From: CAZZKE01 sp964655005
GTDB lineage: Bacteria; Pseudomonadota; Alphaproteobacteria; Rhodospirillales; JABHCV01
NCBI GenBank assembly: GCA_964655005.1
Contig: CAZZKE010000019.1
Location: 1 to 39,969 of the forward strand
Direction: 5' to 3'
DNA length: 39,969 bases
Part shown: positions 32,781 to 39,969 of the stretch, piece after piece
Position numbering within the stretch: the stretch's first letter is position 1
Layout of the letters: the number at the start of each line of letters is the position of its first letter
The notes under the pieces: generated by a model
What the model was told of the DNA's origin: nothing
Databases searched by the model: none
Seen by the model: the letters and a program-made list of their open reading frames with translations, nothing else
Program-made: the position numbers and the translations under genes

Positions 32781-33560
32781 CTAGCGGAGTTTCGACCAGG
32801 CGGTTCTGGCGTCCTCGGATATGGAATTGGCGTAGTATCCCTGTATCGGCGCTACGAAGTCCGATTCGGCGGCAGCTTTGCGCAGGATTACCAGGAACAC
32901 GGTGTTTGCCGGAAGTTCCTCCTTTTCGGCGAATGCCAGGATATCTTCGCGGCTGTCGAACAGATGGGCCACCAGGGGATCGATGGCGCCGATGCAAAAA
33001 ACCATGACCTCGTAACCATTGGCGGCGGCCATGTCGAAGAACAGGGTTGGTTGAAAATTTACAAAGCCATGATCGACCCACCCTTTAATCATGGGGCCTT
33101 CATGAATCATCAATCCCCCCGGTTTGGTGGCCTTGTGCATGGTGGCGAAAAACTGAGCGATATTAAATATATGTTCCGCAGTACCGTTGTTTATGGTCAG
33201 GTCGAATTGTTCGGCTAAATCCAGGGGGGCGTTAAGGTCCAGTTTAAGGCAACCTTCGGGGCCATCGAAATCGATGGCTGTGGTCTTGTCGCAGCCAAAG
33301 AAAATACCGTAGAAAATTTTGGCCAACCCGAAAGCAATGCCGAATGTATCCATTTGCATGACTTCGGCCAGGCGGCGTTCGAGTTTGCTTCGGTCCTGCC
33401 CCGATTCAACCAGGGCATTCAAATCCCGGAGCAGGGTTTCCACCGGGACATCGCCGTACCAGTTGGCTTCGCCGAATTCCAGGATCGAATCGACTCTCGG
33501 CAGCAGGCCGTTCTCGAATGATGAACGCAGGATCGCGTAACTGAAAGAGGTGATGGCCAT
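32781..33560 (-). CDS. Methyltransferase-like protein, next to hemN
   Basis: A 259-residue protein with a Rossmann-like layout: DSILEFGEANWYGD near residue 25 resembles a motif I strand-loop but without the usual G-x-G-x-G; FDLTINNGTAEHIFNIAQFFATMHKATKPGGLMIHEGP gives the motif IV/V region of class I methyltransferases (KPGG). The catalytic role is therefore uncertain. It lies 3 bp downstream of hemN, so the two are probably coupled. There is no signal peptide. It could act on a porphyrin precursor, but I cannot support a substrate. Confidence 0.6.
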   Translation of the reverse strand: MAITSFSYAILRSSFENGLLPRVDSILEFGEANWYGDVPVETLLRDLNALVESGQDRSKLERRLAEVMQMDTFGIAFGLAKIFYGIFFGCDKTTAIDFDGPEGCLKLDLNAPLDLAEQFDLTINNGTAEHIFNIAQFFATMHKATKPGGLMIHEGPMIKGWVDHGFVNFQPTLFFDMAAANGYEVMVFCIGAIDPLVAHLFDSREDILAFAEKEELPANTVFLVILRKAAAESDFVAPIQGYYANSISEDARTAWSKLR

Positions 33561-33563
33561 GAC

Positions 33564-34913
33564 CTATACCGCCCGCGAATGGCGGGCCTTGCCGCTGGCC
33601 AGGTAGGCGTCGAAGGCGCTGGCGACCAGGCGGACGAAGGGGCGGCCGGTTTCGGTGACGGTAACGGTATTGGCCGAAAGCGTAACCAGGCCGTCTTCGG
33701 CCATGGGCGTCAGTTTTTCCATTTCCGTGGCGAAGGCCGTTCCGGCGACGCCGTGGCGGGCGCCGATGTCGTCCAGATCGACTTTCAAATCGCACATCAG
33801 GCGTTCGATGATCTGGGAACGCAGACGGTCTTCGCCGGACAGTTCGAATCCGCGCGCGATGGGAAAATCGCCGGCCGCCACGGTCTCGCGGTAGTCCTTC
33901 AGGGGCGAGGTGTTCTGGATGTAGCCTTGCGGCAACTGGCCGATGGCCGAGGCCCCGAAGCCGATCATCGCCGCCGCCGTATCGGCGGTGTAGCCCTGAA
34001 AATTGCGGCGCAACTCGCCGGTTTCCAGCAATTTGGCCATCTCGTCGCCGGGCAGGGCGAAGTGATCCAGGCCGACCGCCAGATATCCCGCATCGAGAAG
34101 CTTTTCCGATGACGCCATGAATTGCCGCCAGCGTTCATCGGCGCCCGGCAAGGCGCTTTCGTCGATCATCTTCATGTGCGATTTCATCCACGGCACATGG
34201 GCGTAGCCGAACAGCGCGATGCGAACTGGCTTAAGGTCGATGGCCATTTCGGCCTCGCGGGCGACCATTTCGGCGGTCTGACCGGGCAGGCCGTACATCA
34301 TGTCCATGTTGATGTCATCGATGCCGTTATCGCGCAGCCAGCCGATCACCCGCGCCGTCACCTCGTATGGCTGGATGCGGTTGATGGCCTTCTGGATTTT
34401 GTCATCGAAGCTTTGCACGCCGATGCTGGCCCGGTTGACGCCGGCCCTGGCCAATGCCTTGACGTAGTCTTCTGTGGCCGTGCGCGGATCGAGTTCAACG
34501 GCGATGGCGGCGTCATCGGTAACCCGAAAACGGTGCCGCAGGCGTTCGATTATGCGTTTCCAGTCTTCGCCCTTCAGAATGGTCGGGCTGCCGCCGCCCC
34601 AGTGCAGATGGTCGGCCCGGAAACGGGTCGGCAAGGCGGTGGCGACCAGATCAATTTCCTGAAGCAATACGTCCAGATACCGGCTAACCGGTTCATAGCG
34701 TTTGACGATCTTGGTGTAACAGCCGCAGAACCAGCACATTTCATCGCAAAACGGAATGTGGAAATATAACGACAGCGGCGTTTCCGGGGCCAGCTCGCCA
34801 AGCCATCGGCGATAGGTTTCGCCGGTCACCGCCGCGGTGAAATGCGGCGCCGTCGGATAGCTGGTGTAGCGCGGCGCCATCAGGTCGTATTTTTGGGAAA
34901 GATCGGAAATCAT
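33564..34913 (-). CDS. hemN: Oxygen-independent coproporphyrinogen III oxidase
   Basis: A 449-residue radical SAM enzyme that converts coproporphyrinogen III to protoporphyrinogen IX without oxygen. The cluster motif is Cys56, Cys60 and Cys63 with Cys65 (HIPFCDEMCWFCGC), followed by the extended HemN layout including LHWGGGSPTIL and GVQSFDDKIQKAI. The length, and the Cys65 that follows the CxxxCxxC, favour true HemN over the HemW-type relatives. It starts 33 bp after the phosphoesterase gene and runs into the methyltransferase-like gene. With hemA at 20 kb, the window holds two oxygen-related tetrapyrrole genes. No FNR-like box is seen immediately upstream. Confidence 0.95.
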   Translation of the reverse strand: MISDLSQKYDLMAPRYTSYPTAPHFTAAVTGETYRRWLGELAPETPLSLYFHIPFCDEMCWFCGCYTKIVKRYEPVSRYLDVLLQEIDLVATALPTRFRADHLHWGGGSPTILKGEDWKRIIERLRHRFRVTDDAAIAVELDPRTATEDYVKALARAGVNRASIGVQSFDDKIQKAINRIQPYEVTARVIGWLRDNGIDDINMDMMYGLPGQTAEMVAREAEMAIDLKPVRIALFGYAHVPWMKSHMKMIDESALPGADERWRQFMASSEKLLDAGYLAVGLDHFALPGDEMAKLLETGELRRNFQGYTADTAAAMIGFGASAIGQLPQGYIQNTSPLKDYRETVAAGDFPIARGFELSGEDRLRSQIIERLMCDLKVDLDDIGARHGVAGTAFATEMEKLTPMAEDGLVTLSANTVTVTETGRPFVRLVASAFDAYLASGKARHSRAV

Positions 34914-34946
34914 ATCGTAGACTATATAGGACTTTCGGGGCCGTGG

Positions 34947-35762
34947 TTAAAGCGGATCGACGACAAACGGGTGACGCGGGCCGAAATCGCCGATCACGCT
35001 GCGATGGGCTATCAGGCCCTGCTCTTCGTGCCATTTGTAAATGGCGCAGGCCGGCGGTTCCAGGACGAAACTGGATTTCGCGCCGTGGCGCAGGTCCAGC
35101 GACATCTGAAACACCAGGCTTGACGCGATGGACGCCACCGTACCGCCCCAGCGGACCGTGACATCGCGGTGGGCGTGGCCGCAAACGATTCGTTGCACCT
35201 GATTGTGACGGGCGATGATGGCTTCCATTTCCAGGCCGCCTTCGAAGCGCTTGACGCCCATGAAGCCGATGCCGGTGACAAACGGCGGGTGGTGCATGAA
35301 AATAAGGCTCGGGCGGTCCGGCGCACAATTCAGGGTGTCGTCCAGCCATCGCAGCCGCACATCGCACATCTCGCCGCCGTCATGGCCCAGCCGCTTGCTG
35401 TCGAGCCCGATCAGCCGCAGTGGATAGCGGTCGTCGTCGATGGTGTAATGCAGAAAATCGCCGTCATCCGGCAGGTATCCGCAATCGCCGAAATAACGGC
35501 GAATCATGTCCCGTTCGTCATGGTTTCCGGGGATTACGTAGCTGGGCATATCCAACCTGTCCAGTTTGCGCCGGAGCCCCTGATAGTCCTGCTTGCGGGC
35601 TTTGTTGACCAGATCGCCGGTAACCAGCACCAGATCGGGCCGGGGTTCCAGGCGGTTCAGGTGTTCGATGGCGGCGTTCAGGGCGGCCTCGGAATCGACC
35701 CGGCCCTTCAGGGGGCGGCCATCGGTGCGCAGGTGCAGGTCGGTAATCTGGGCGATTATCAT
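34947..35762 (-). CDS. Metallophosphoesterase, CpdA-like
   Basis: A 271-residue calcineurin-like phosphoesterase. Metal ligands are Asp8 and His10 (ITDLHL), Asp50 (VTGDLV), Asn80-His81 (PGNHDERD), a HHPPF segment and a GHAHRDV segment. This matches CpdA, which hydrolyses 3',5'-cyclic AMP, though other substrates occur in the family. The start is ATG 35762 on the reverse strand. Copy B of the palindromic element lies 11 bp upstream, between this gene and the FAH-family gene. The gene is the head of a group running into hemN (33-bp gap) and the methyltransferase-like gene. Confidence 0.9.
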   Translation of the reverse strand: MIIAQITDLHLRTDGRPLKGRVDSEAALNAAIEHLNRLEPRPDLVLVTGDLVNKARKQDYQGLRRKLDRLDMPSYVIPGNHDERDMIRRYFGDCGYLPDDGDFLHYTIDDDRYPLRLIGLDSKRLGHDGGEMCDVRLRWLDDTLNCAPDRPSLIFMHHPPFVTGIGFMGVKRFEGGLEMEAIIARHNQVQRIVCGHAHRDVTVRWGGTVASIASSLVFQMSLDLRHGAKSSFVLEPPACAIYKWHEEQGLIAHRSVIGDFGPRHPFVVDPL

Positions 35763-35772
35763 TCCGGTATCC

Positions 35773-35937
35773 TTATACCAAGTTGCAGGAAGAATGACCT
35801 ATAGAGATCGTCACAGCAGGCCTTCGGAGGGCGTCGAAAAGCCTTGACGATGCGATCGCATCGCCGGCGGCTTCTCTCCTACCCGAAGGTCTGCTGTGAC
35901 GATCTCTATAGGTCATTCTTCCTGCAACTTGGTATAA
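35773..35937. repeat. Palindromic MITE-like element, copy B (module 1 only, near-perfect hairpin)
   Basis: A 165-bp element whose left 55 bp (TTATACCAAGTTGCAGGAAG... to CCTTCGG) are mirrored at its right end with one mismatch. The centre carries GATGCGATCGCATC, a perfect 14-bp palindrome, and asymmetric stretches AAAAGCC and GGCTTCTCTCC. Transcribed, it would fold into one long hairpin. It lies between the FAH-family gene and the phosphoesterase gene, both on the reverse strand. Module 1 is inverted relative to its copy in element A. Confidence 0.88.
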
Positions 35938-35952
35938 TACCCGGGCGTGGCG

Positions 35953-36804
35953 TCAATTTCCCGGCCAGGACTTGACCTCTTGGCATTGCTTGCCCAGGCC
36001 CTCGATCCCCAACTCGACGACATCGCCGGCCTTCAGGTATAGCGGCGGCGTTCGCCCCATGCCGACGCCGGATGGCGTACCGGTAACGATGATGTCGCCG
36101 GGCATCAGGGTCATGTACTGGCTCAGGTTGGCGATGATGGCGGCGACCCCGAATACCATGTGGCGGGTGTTGGAACCCTGCCGGCGCTCGCCATTAACGT
36201 CGCACCACAGGTTCAGATTCTGCGGCTCGTCAACCTCGTCGCGGGTCACCAGCCATGGCCCCAACGGGCAAAAACCATCGAAGCTTTTACCCTTGGTCCA
36301 CTGGCCGCCATGGTTGATTTGAAAATCCCGTTCCGAAACATCGTTGGCCACCGCATAACCGGCGACATAATCAAGCGCCTGGCTTTCATCGACATGCTGG
36401 GCGCGGGCGCCAATGATAACCGCCAGTTCGACTTCGTAGTCGGTGTGGGTCGATCCCGGCGGCATGGTAATGCCGTCATTGGGGGCGCCAAGCGAGGTCA
36501 CGGCCTTGCTGAAAACCAGCGGTTCCGGCGGCAACTCGATCTTCGTCTCGGCCGCATGATCGGCGTAGTTGAGGCCGATCGCCAGAATTTTTCCGACCCC
36601 GCTTAGCGGCGGGCCGATACGATGAGTGCCCTCAACCTGGGGCAGCGAGGCGAAATCGTGCTTCGATAACTGCGTCAGGCGTCCCGCCGACAGGGTCGCC
36701 GGCGTGATGTCGCCGATCAGGCCCGACAGGTCACGCATGCGGCCATTATCATCGATAAGGGCGGGTTTCTCTTCGCCGACCGGGCCGTATCGTAGCAGTT
36801 TCAT
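35953..36804 (-). CDS. Fumarylacetoacetate hydrolase family protein
   Basis: A 283-residue member of the FAH superfamily. Metal ligands Glu124, Glu126 (DYEVELAVIIG) and Asp155 (ANDVSERD) are conserved, and ILAIGLNYADHA is the typical strand preceding them. The C-terminal PGDIIVTGTPSGVGMG is diagnostic. Members hydrolyse or decarboxylate beta-keto acids, such as acylpyruvates or oxaloacetate. A GGGAGTAC Shine-Dalgarno precedes the reverse-strand ATG. The gene precedes the phosphoesterase, separated by copy B. The precise substrate is unknown. Confidence 0.92.
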   Translation of the reverse strand: MKLLRYGPVGEEKPALIDDNGRMRDLSGLIGDITPATLSAGRLTQLSKHDFASLPQVEGTHRIGPPLSGVGKILAIGLNYADHAAETKIELPPEPLVFSKAVTSLGAPNDGITMPPGSTHTDYEVELAVIIGARAQHVDESQALDYVAGYAVANDVSERDFQINHGGQWTKGKSFDGFCPLGPWLVTRDEVDEPQNLNLWCDVNGERRQGSNTRHMVFGVAAIIANLSQYMTLMPGDIIVTGTPSGVGMGRTPPLYLKAGDVVELGIEGLGKQCQEVKSWPGN

Positions 36805-37022
36805 CGAATTGTACTCCCAGTAGGTAGCCAGTCAGTTTGACAATAAACGGCTTCGAATGCACGTCAATCATGATACGCAACTAAAAATAATTTCGATAAA
36901 ATTTTATGAAAAATAATAAAAAATAAGTATAAAAAATAAAATACAATTTAAATATAAATAACAATGTAATAAAGAATATTGAATACTTGACATTTTTCCT
37001 TGTTGTAACTAAATTAGCCTCC
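36805..37022. promoter_or_regulatory. AT-rich region with candidate promoter of the tad genes
   Basis: From about 36880 to 36985 the sequence is extremely AT-rich (runs such as AAAATAATAAAAAATAAG), in strong contrast to the GC-rich surroundings. Next, TTGACA (36987-36992) and TAAATT (37010-37015) are 17 bp apart, and the ATG of the TadG-like gene begins 8 bp after the second, with no Shine-Dalgarno. This suggests a leaderless transcript. A nucleoid-protein or curvature role for the AT-rich tract is inference. Confidence 0.6.
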
Positions 37023-38504
37023 ATGAAACGGCTAATGGAAATTATCACTATCCTGACTGCGCGGTTGATCCGTCTGTCGGTCAGGCTGCGCGGTCTGCCC
37101 GACAATCAGGCGGGCAGTGTAATGATGCTGGTTGCCCTGTCGGCCATTCCCCTGATCGGCTTTGTCGGGGTAGGTACGGATGCGGCGCGCGGATATCTGG
37201 CCAAATCCCGGCTTTCCTCGGCGCTGGATGCGGCGGCGCTGGCCGGCGGAAACAGTTTTTTTCTGGCGACGCGGGATGCCGATGTTCGAATGTATTTCGA
37301 CGCCAATTTTCCGGCGGGCTATTTGGGCGCCACCGTGACCGGCCCGGCAATTGCGGTAGATCAGGCCGCCGAAACGATTACGCTGACTGCCAGCGCCACC
37401 ATACCGACCACATTCATGACGCTTTTTGGCTTCAAGGAACTGACCGTCAGCGCCAGTGCCGAAGTTACCCGCGCCCAGGAGGCCCTGGACGTTGTCCTGG
37501 CGATCGATATGTCCGGTTCGATGAACAGTTCGGTGTCGGGCGGCGGCTCGCGCATTGCCGCGGCCCGCAGCGCCGCCACCCTGCTGGTCGAAGTGCTGTA
37601 TGGCAATAACCTGACAAAGGACCGGTTAAACATCGGGTTGGTGCCATGGAACGGCAAGGTCAATATTACCATGAACGGATCGGCCTTCGATTCCGGCGCG
37701 ACCATTTCCCAACCAACCACGGTATTCGTAAATCCGGAGACCGGTTCCGTGCAAAGCGAGGTTTTTGTCGCTAACAATTCCCCGGTTCCGCTGCTGGCGG
37801 CGCCGGCGTCGGACTGGAAGGGCTGTGTTTTTTCCAGGTTCCTGAATGACGGGGACAACAATACCGATGCCGATCTGTTCCTGTCGCCAATGACCGTCGG
37901 CGGCGTCGACTGGCCGGCCTGGCAACCGGTCGGCCCCGAGGGCGAACCGGTGAGTGGCGGGACATGCACCCTGTCCATCAATGGCGGCGAATGCACACGT
38001 TGCCTGTCCGCCAGCGTTACCCCGCTGAATAACACGAAACAAACCGTTCTGGACGCGATCGCCGGCCTTACCAGTCCAACCGGCACCACCAACATTCCGC
38101 AGGGACTGGGTTGGGCCTGGCGGGTATTGAAGCCGACATCGCCGTTTACCGAGGCCGTTCTGGCCCCGACTTATAACAGACAGCAGGCCATCGTACTGTT
38201 AACGGACGGCGAAAATTTTGCCGGCAACGGCGACGGCTACAAGACCGTCTTCGGTTATGGCAGTACGGCCCGTCCGACCATGAATGGCCGCCTTCTGGAG
38301 CTCGCCGGCAACATCAAGGCGGATGGCGTCCAGGTATATGTCATCCAGTTCGCCAACAGCGGTTCCAGCTTGCAGACGTTGCTGCAACAGGTGGCCAGTG
38401 GGCCAGTTTCTCCCTACTACAACAACGCGCCGGATTCGGCGACTCTTGAAAGTATTTTCCGCGAGATCGCCAACCACCTGTCGAAGTTGCGGATTTCGAA
38501 ATGA
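37023..38504 (+). CDS. tadG: TadG-like pilus assembly protein with vWA domain
   Basis: A 493-residue protein. A cytoplasmic start is followed by a hydrophobic segment (about 32-50, with SVMMLVALSAIPLIGFVGVG) and the Tad-type N-terminal domain (about 30-145). A von Willebrand factor A domain (about 154-480) has MIDAS residues Asp162, Ser164 and Ser166 in LAIDMSGSM. Thus it is likely anchored in the inner membrane with a periplasmic vWA domain. TadG-like proteins are part of the tight-adherence (Flp) pilus locus, with a suggested adhesin or scaffold role. The start is set at ATG 37023, not TTG 36987, whose frame would extend into the promoter. It overlaps the next gene by 4 bp. Confidence 0.9.
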   Translation: MKRLMEIITILTARLIRLSVRLRGLPDNQAGSVMMLVALSAIPLIGFVGVGTDAARGYLAKSRLSSALDAAALAGGNSFFLATRDADVRMYFDANFPAGYLGATVTGPAIAVDQAAETITLTASATIPTTFMTLFGFKELTVSASAEVTRAQEALDVVLAIDMSGSMNSSVSGGGSRIAAARSAATLLVEVLYGNNLTKDRLNIGLVPWNGKVNITMNGSAFDSGATISQPTTVFVNPETGSVQSEVFVANNSPVPLLAAPASDWKGCVFSRFLNDGDNNTDADLFLSPMTVGGVDWPAWQPVGPEGEPVSGGTCTLSINGGECTRCLSASVTPLNNTKQTVLDAIAGLTSPTGTTNIPQGLGWAWRVLKPTSPFTEAVLAPTYNRQQAIVLLTDGENFAGNGDGYKTVFGYGSTARPTMNGRLLELAGNIKADGVQVYVIQFANSGSSLQTLLQQVASGPVSPYYNNAPDSATLESIFREIANHLSKLRISK

Positions 38505-39121
38505 TAACCTTTATGCCCGTGCAAAGGCGGTTCGCCATGATTGGCGATTATGTTCGCGCCCTGTTCGACCGTATCGCCGCCGAGCGCTCCGGAACGGCGA
38601 TCATCGAATTCGCGTTCGCGGCGCCGGTGATGATCCTGCTGGTGGTCGGAAGCATCGAGTTCGGCATGGTGATGTTCACTTCGACCCTTATGGAAGGCGC
38701 CATACGCGACGCGTCCCGCTACGGCATTACCGGCCAGGAGCCGACCGAGGCCGCCCGGCTTGCCCGTATTCTGGAATTGGTCGGCGAAAATACGCTGGGT
38801 CTGGTCGATATGTCGACGGCCCGGATCGACGTCCTGGTGTATCCGGCATTTGCCGATATCGGCAAACCGGAAAGCTTCACCGACGGCAATGGAAACGGCG
38901 CATTTGACGCCGGGGAAACATTTACCGATACCAACGGGAATGGTGTCTGGGATGCCGATTCCGGCGCTCCCGGACCCGGCGGTTCGGGTGATATCGTGCT
39001 GTACCGGATAAATTATGACTGGCCGTTCATTACCCCGTTTTTCGCTTCCATACTGGGCAACGAAACACTTTCGTTGACCGCCAGCCTGGCGGTCCGTAAT
39101 GAACCGAAGGAAATTCAGTAA
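38501..39121 (+). CDS. tadE: TadE-like pseudopilin with calcium-loop insertion
   Basis: A 206-residue protein with a TadE-type N-terminus: basic stretch, then GTAIIEFAFAAPVMILLVVGSIEFG (about 31-55), a hydrophobic pilin-like helix with Glu at the prepilin-peptidase position. The periplasmic part carries a loop at 128-139, DGNGNGAFDAGE, which fits every position of an EF-hand loop (Asp1, Asn3, Asn5, Gly6, Asp9, Glu12), and a second, less complete DTNGNGVWDADS at 143-154. The protein then returns to beta-structure. The start overlaps TadG (ATGA). ATG 38501 is used; the alternative ATG at 38537 would also retain the helix. Confidence 0.88.
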   Translation: MITFMPVQRRFAMIGDYVRALFDRIAAERSGTAIIEFAFAAPVMILLVVGSIEFGMVMFTSTLMEGAIRDASRYGITGQEPTEAARLARILELVGENTLGLVDMSTARIDVLVYPAFADIGKPESFTDGNGNGAFDAGETFTDTNGNGVWDADSGAPGPGGSGDIVLYRINYDWPFITPFFASILGNETLSLTASLAVRNEPKEIQ

Positions 39122-39681
39122 TGTGGAATTTGGCGCTGCGGCTGTTTCGGCGTCTGCGTGACGAACGCCGTGGCGCTATTGCCGTGGAATTCGCCCTGTT
39201 CGCGCCAATGTTGGTCATGCTGGTTACCGGAGGCATCGAAATCAACCGCTTCATCCTGCTTAACCAAAAGGTTGAGCGGGCATCCGTTACGGTCGCCGAT
39301 TTAACGTCCCAGGCGGAATCCCTGACGGAAAGCGATATTACCGACCTGTTTCAGGTTATCGGGCAGGTCGTGAAGCCTTTTGATTTGACCGGTGTCGGCA
39401 AGATAATCGTATCGTCGGTCAGCGCCAGAAATGGAAATTCACCCAGGATCAACTGGCAACGGTCTTTTGGCGCGCTGTCAAATTCAAGCGCCTTTGGCGG
39501 CGAGGGAAACACCCCGACGCTGCCGGCGGGATTCGTCGTTCGCGACAATGAAAGCCTGATTATCGCCGAGGTGTTTTTTAACTACACCCCGATTATCGTA
39601 TCCAATGTTGTCGATCCGGTAACCCTTTACAATGTCGCATATTTTCGCCCCCGATACGGTTCGCTGGATCAGATAAACTGA
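39121..39681 (+). CDS. TadE/TadF-like pseudopilin
   Basis: A 186-residue minor pseudopilin. RRGAIAVEFALFAPMLVMLVTGGIEI (about 16-41) is the TadE-type processing site and membrane helix with the conserved Glu. The periplasmic region (about 50-186) is rich in beta-prone residues and has no clear motif. It starts with the last base of the upstream TAA (TAATG). It belongs to the tad operon, and may be TadF, but the two TadE-like proteins cannot be told apart by sequence alone. Confidence 0.85.
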   Translation: MWNLALRLFRRLRDERRGAIAVEFALFAPMLVMLVTGGIEINRFILLNQKVERASVTVADLTSQAESLTESDITDLFQVIGQVVKPFDLTGVGKIIVSSVSARNGNSPRINWQRSFGALSNSSAFGGEGNTPTLPAGFVVRDNESLIIAEVFFNYTPIIVSNVVDPVTLYNVAYFRPRYGSLDQIN

Positions 39682-39772
39682 TTGCAAATTGCATCAAATT
39701 TTATCTAAAAATTACTCAAGTAAAATATGTATTAAAAGTAATTTATTACTAATATAGTGGTAAATAAATATT

Positions 39773-39841
39773 TTGACTATGGTGTATTTGTACTTGTATA
39801 TTATTTATACGATAAGTAATTGTCACTAACACAGATAGGAG
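39773..39841 (+). promoter_or_regulatory. Promoter and Shine-Dalgarno of the flp pilin gene
   Basis: TTGACT (39773-39778) and TATATT (39797-39802), 18 bp apart, form a good sigma-70-type promoter in an AT-rich 167-bp stretch. AGGAG (39837-39841) lies 7 bp before the ATG. The pilin therefore has its own start of transcription, not only readthrough from the TadE-like genes. Confidence 0.6.
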
Positions 39842-39848
39842 CCATGTC

Positions 39849-39969
39849 ATGAAAATCGAAATCCTGAAAAACCTGATTAAAGATGAATCCGGCGCCACCG
39901 CCATCGAATACGGCCTGATCGCCGCCCTGGTGTCCGTCGCCGCCATCGCCGCCCTGACCGCCATGGGTG
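39849..39969 (+). CDS. flp: Flp/Fap-type pilin, partial at the window edge
   Basis: The first 40 residues of an Flp major pilin; the gene runs off the right end. The short leader (MKIEILKNLIKDESG) ends at the TadV processing site GATAIEYGLIAALVS, with Glu and Tyr of the mature N-terminus, followed by a hydrophobic helix of small residues. Flp pilins are usually about 50-65 residues, so most of it is here. It is read from ATG 39849; an ATG at 39844 is followed by an immediate stop. It is expected to be the main subunit of the tight-adherence pilus whose minor proteins lie just upstream. Confidence 0.92.
   Translation, partial: MKIEILKNLIKDESGATAIEYGLIAALVSVAAIAALTAMG

Noticed and set aside
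36881..37105. A hydrophobic 74-codon reverse-strand frame in the AT-rich tract before tadG
   Set aside because: Its Phe/Tyr/Ile-rich composition is a direct result of the AT-rich DNA; no domain or start signal is seen.

Overview
The window looks like a chromosomal segment of a high-GC alphaproteobacterium, most likely Rhodospirillales-like. The reasons are a C4-pathway 5-aminolevulinate synthase, a DUF1489 protein, an ELM1-family (DUF1022) protein, a MerR-type LiuR leucine-degradation regulator, several single-domain CheY-like regulators with a GPDRRRR tail, and a Tad pilus locus. The assignment rests on gene content only. I see no rRNA, tRNA, CRISPR array, prophage or transposase gene.

Layout. 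1-3.5 kb: a terminator, the Mg2+ transporter mgtE, a pirin and a glutathionyl-hydroquinone reductase. 3.5-16.9 kb: a long leucine/isovalerate (liu) catabolic operon. It starts at a perfect 20-bp palindrome shared with a short divergent DUF2867 gene and runs liuR, two hotdog thioesterases, isovaleryl-CoA dehydrogenase, a cupin, a thiolase, an SDR, a second acyl-CoA dehydrogenase, a kappa-GST-like isomerase, liuB, liuC, liuD, a CheY-like regulator, HMG-CoA lyase and DUF1489. Together these genes convert isovaleryl-CoA to acetyl-CoA and acetoacetate. 17-19.1 kb: two more CheY-like regulators of the same type and an Hpt-like protein. With the regulator in the liu operon they form a set of matched phosphorelay parts with no kinase nearby. 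19.1-22.7 kb: hemA with a PadR-type regulator downstream, an FNR-like box, a divergent universal stress protein, a small membrane protein and a parvulin. 22.7-26.0 kb: a SHOCT membrane protein and a Met/Gly-rich periplasmic protein, divergent from an OmpR-type regulator and a histidine kinase whose sensor domain is also Met-rich. 26-30.4 kb: pyrE, a PilZ-like protein, an ELM1-family protein, an RNA m5U methyltransferase and a small-molecule-type methyltransferase. 30.5-36.8 kb: a solitary molybdopterin oxidoreductase, then a reverse-strand group of a methyltransferase-like protein, hemN, a CpdA-like phosphoesterase and an FAH-family hydrolase. 37-40 kb: Tad pilus genes (TadG-like vWA protein, two TadE-like pseudopilins, the start of an Flp pilin), with AT-rich DNA before the first and before the pilin.

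The least ordinary features are: a family of three related palindromic MITE-like elements (17666-17932, 26801-26875, 35773-35937) built from interchangeable modules; a response regulator ending in a FliM-like CheY-binding peptide; a Met-rich sensor/periplasmic protein pair with a 60-bp tandem duplication in the sensor; an EF-hand-like calcium loop in a TadE pseudopilin; and a CheY-like gene lodged inside the leucine operon.
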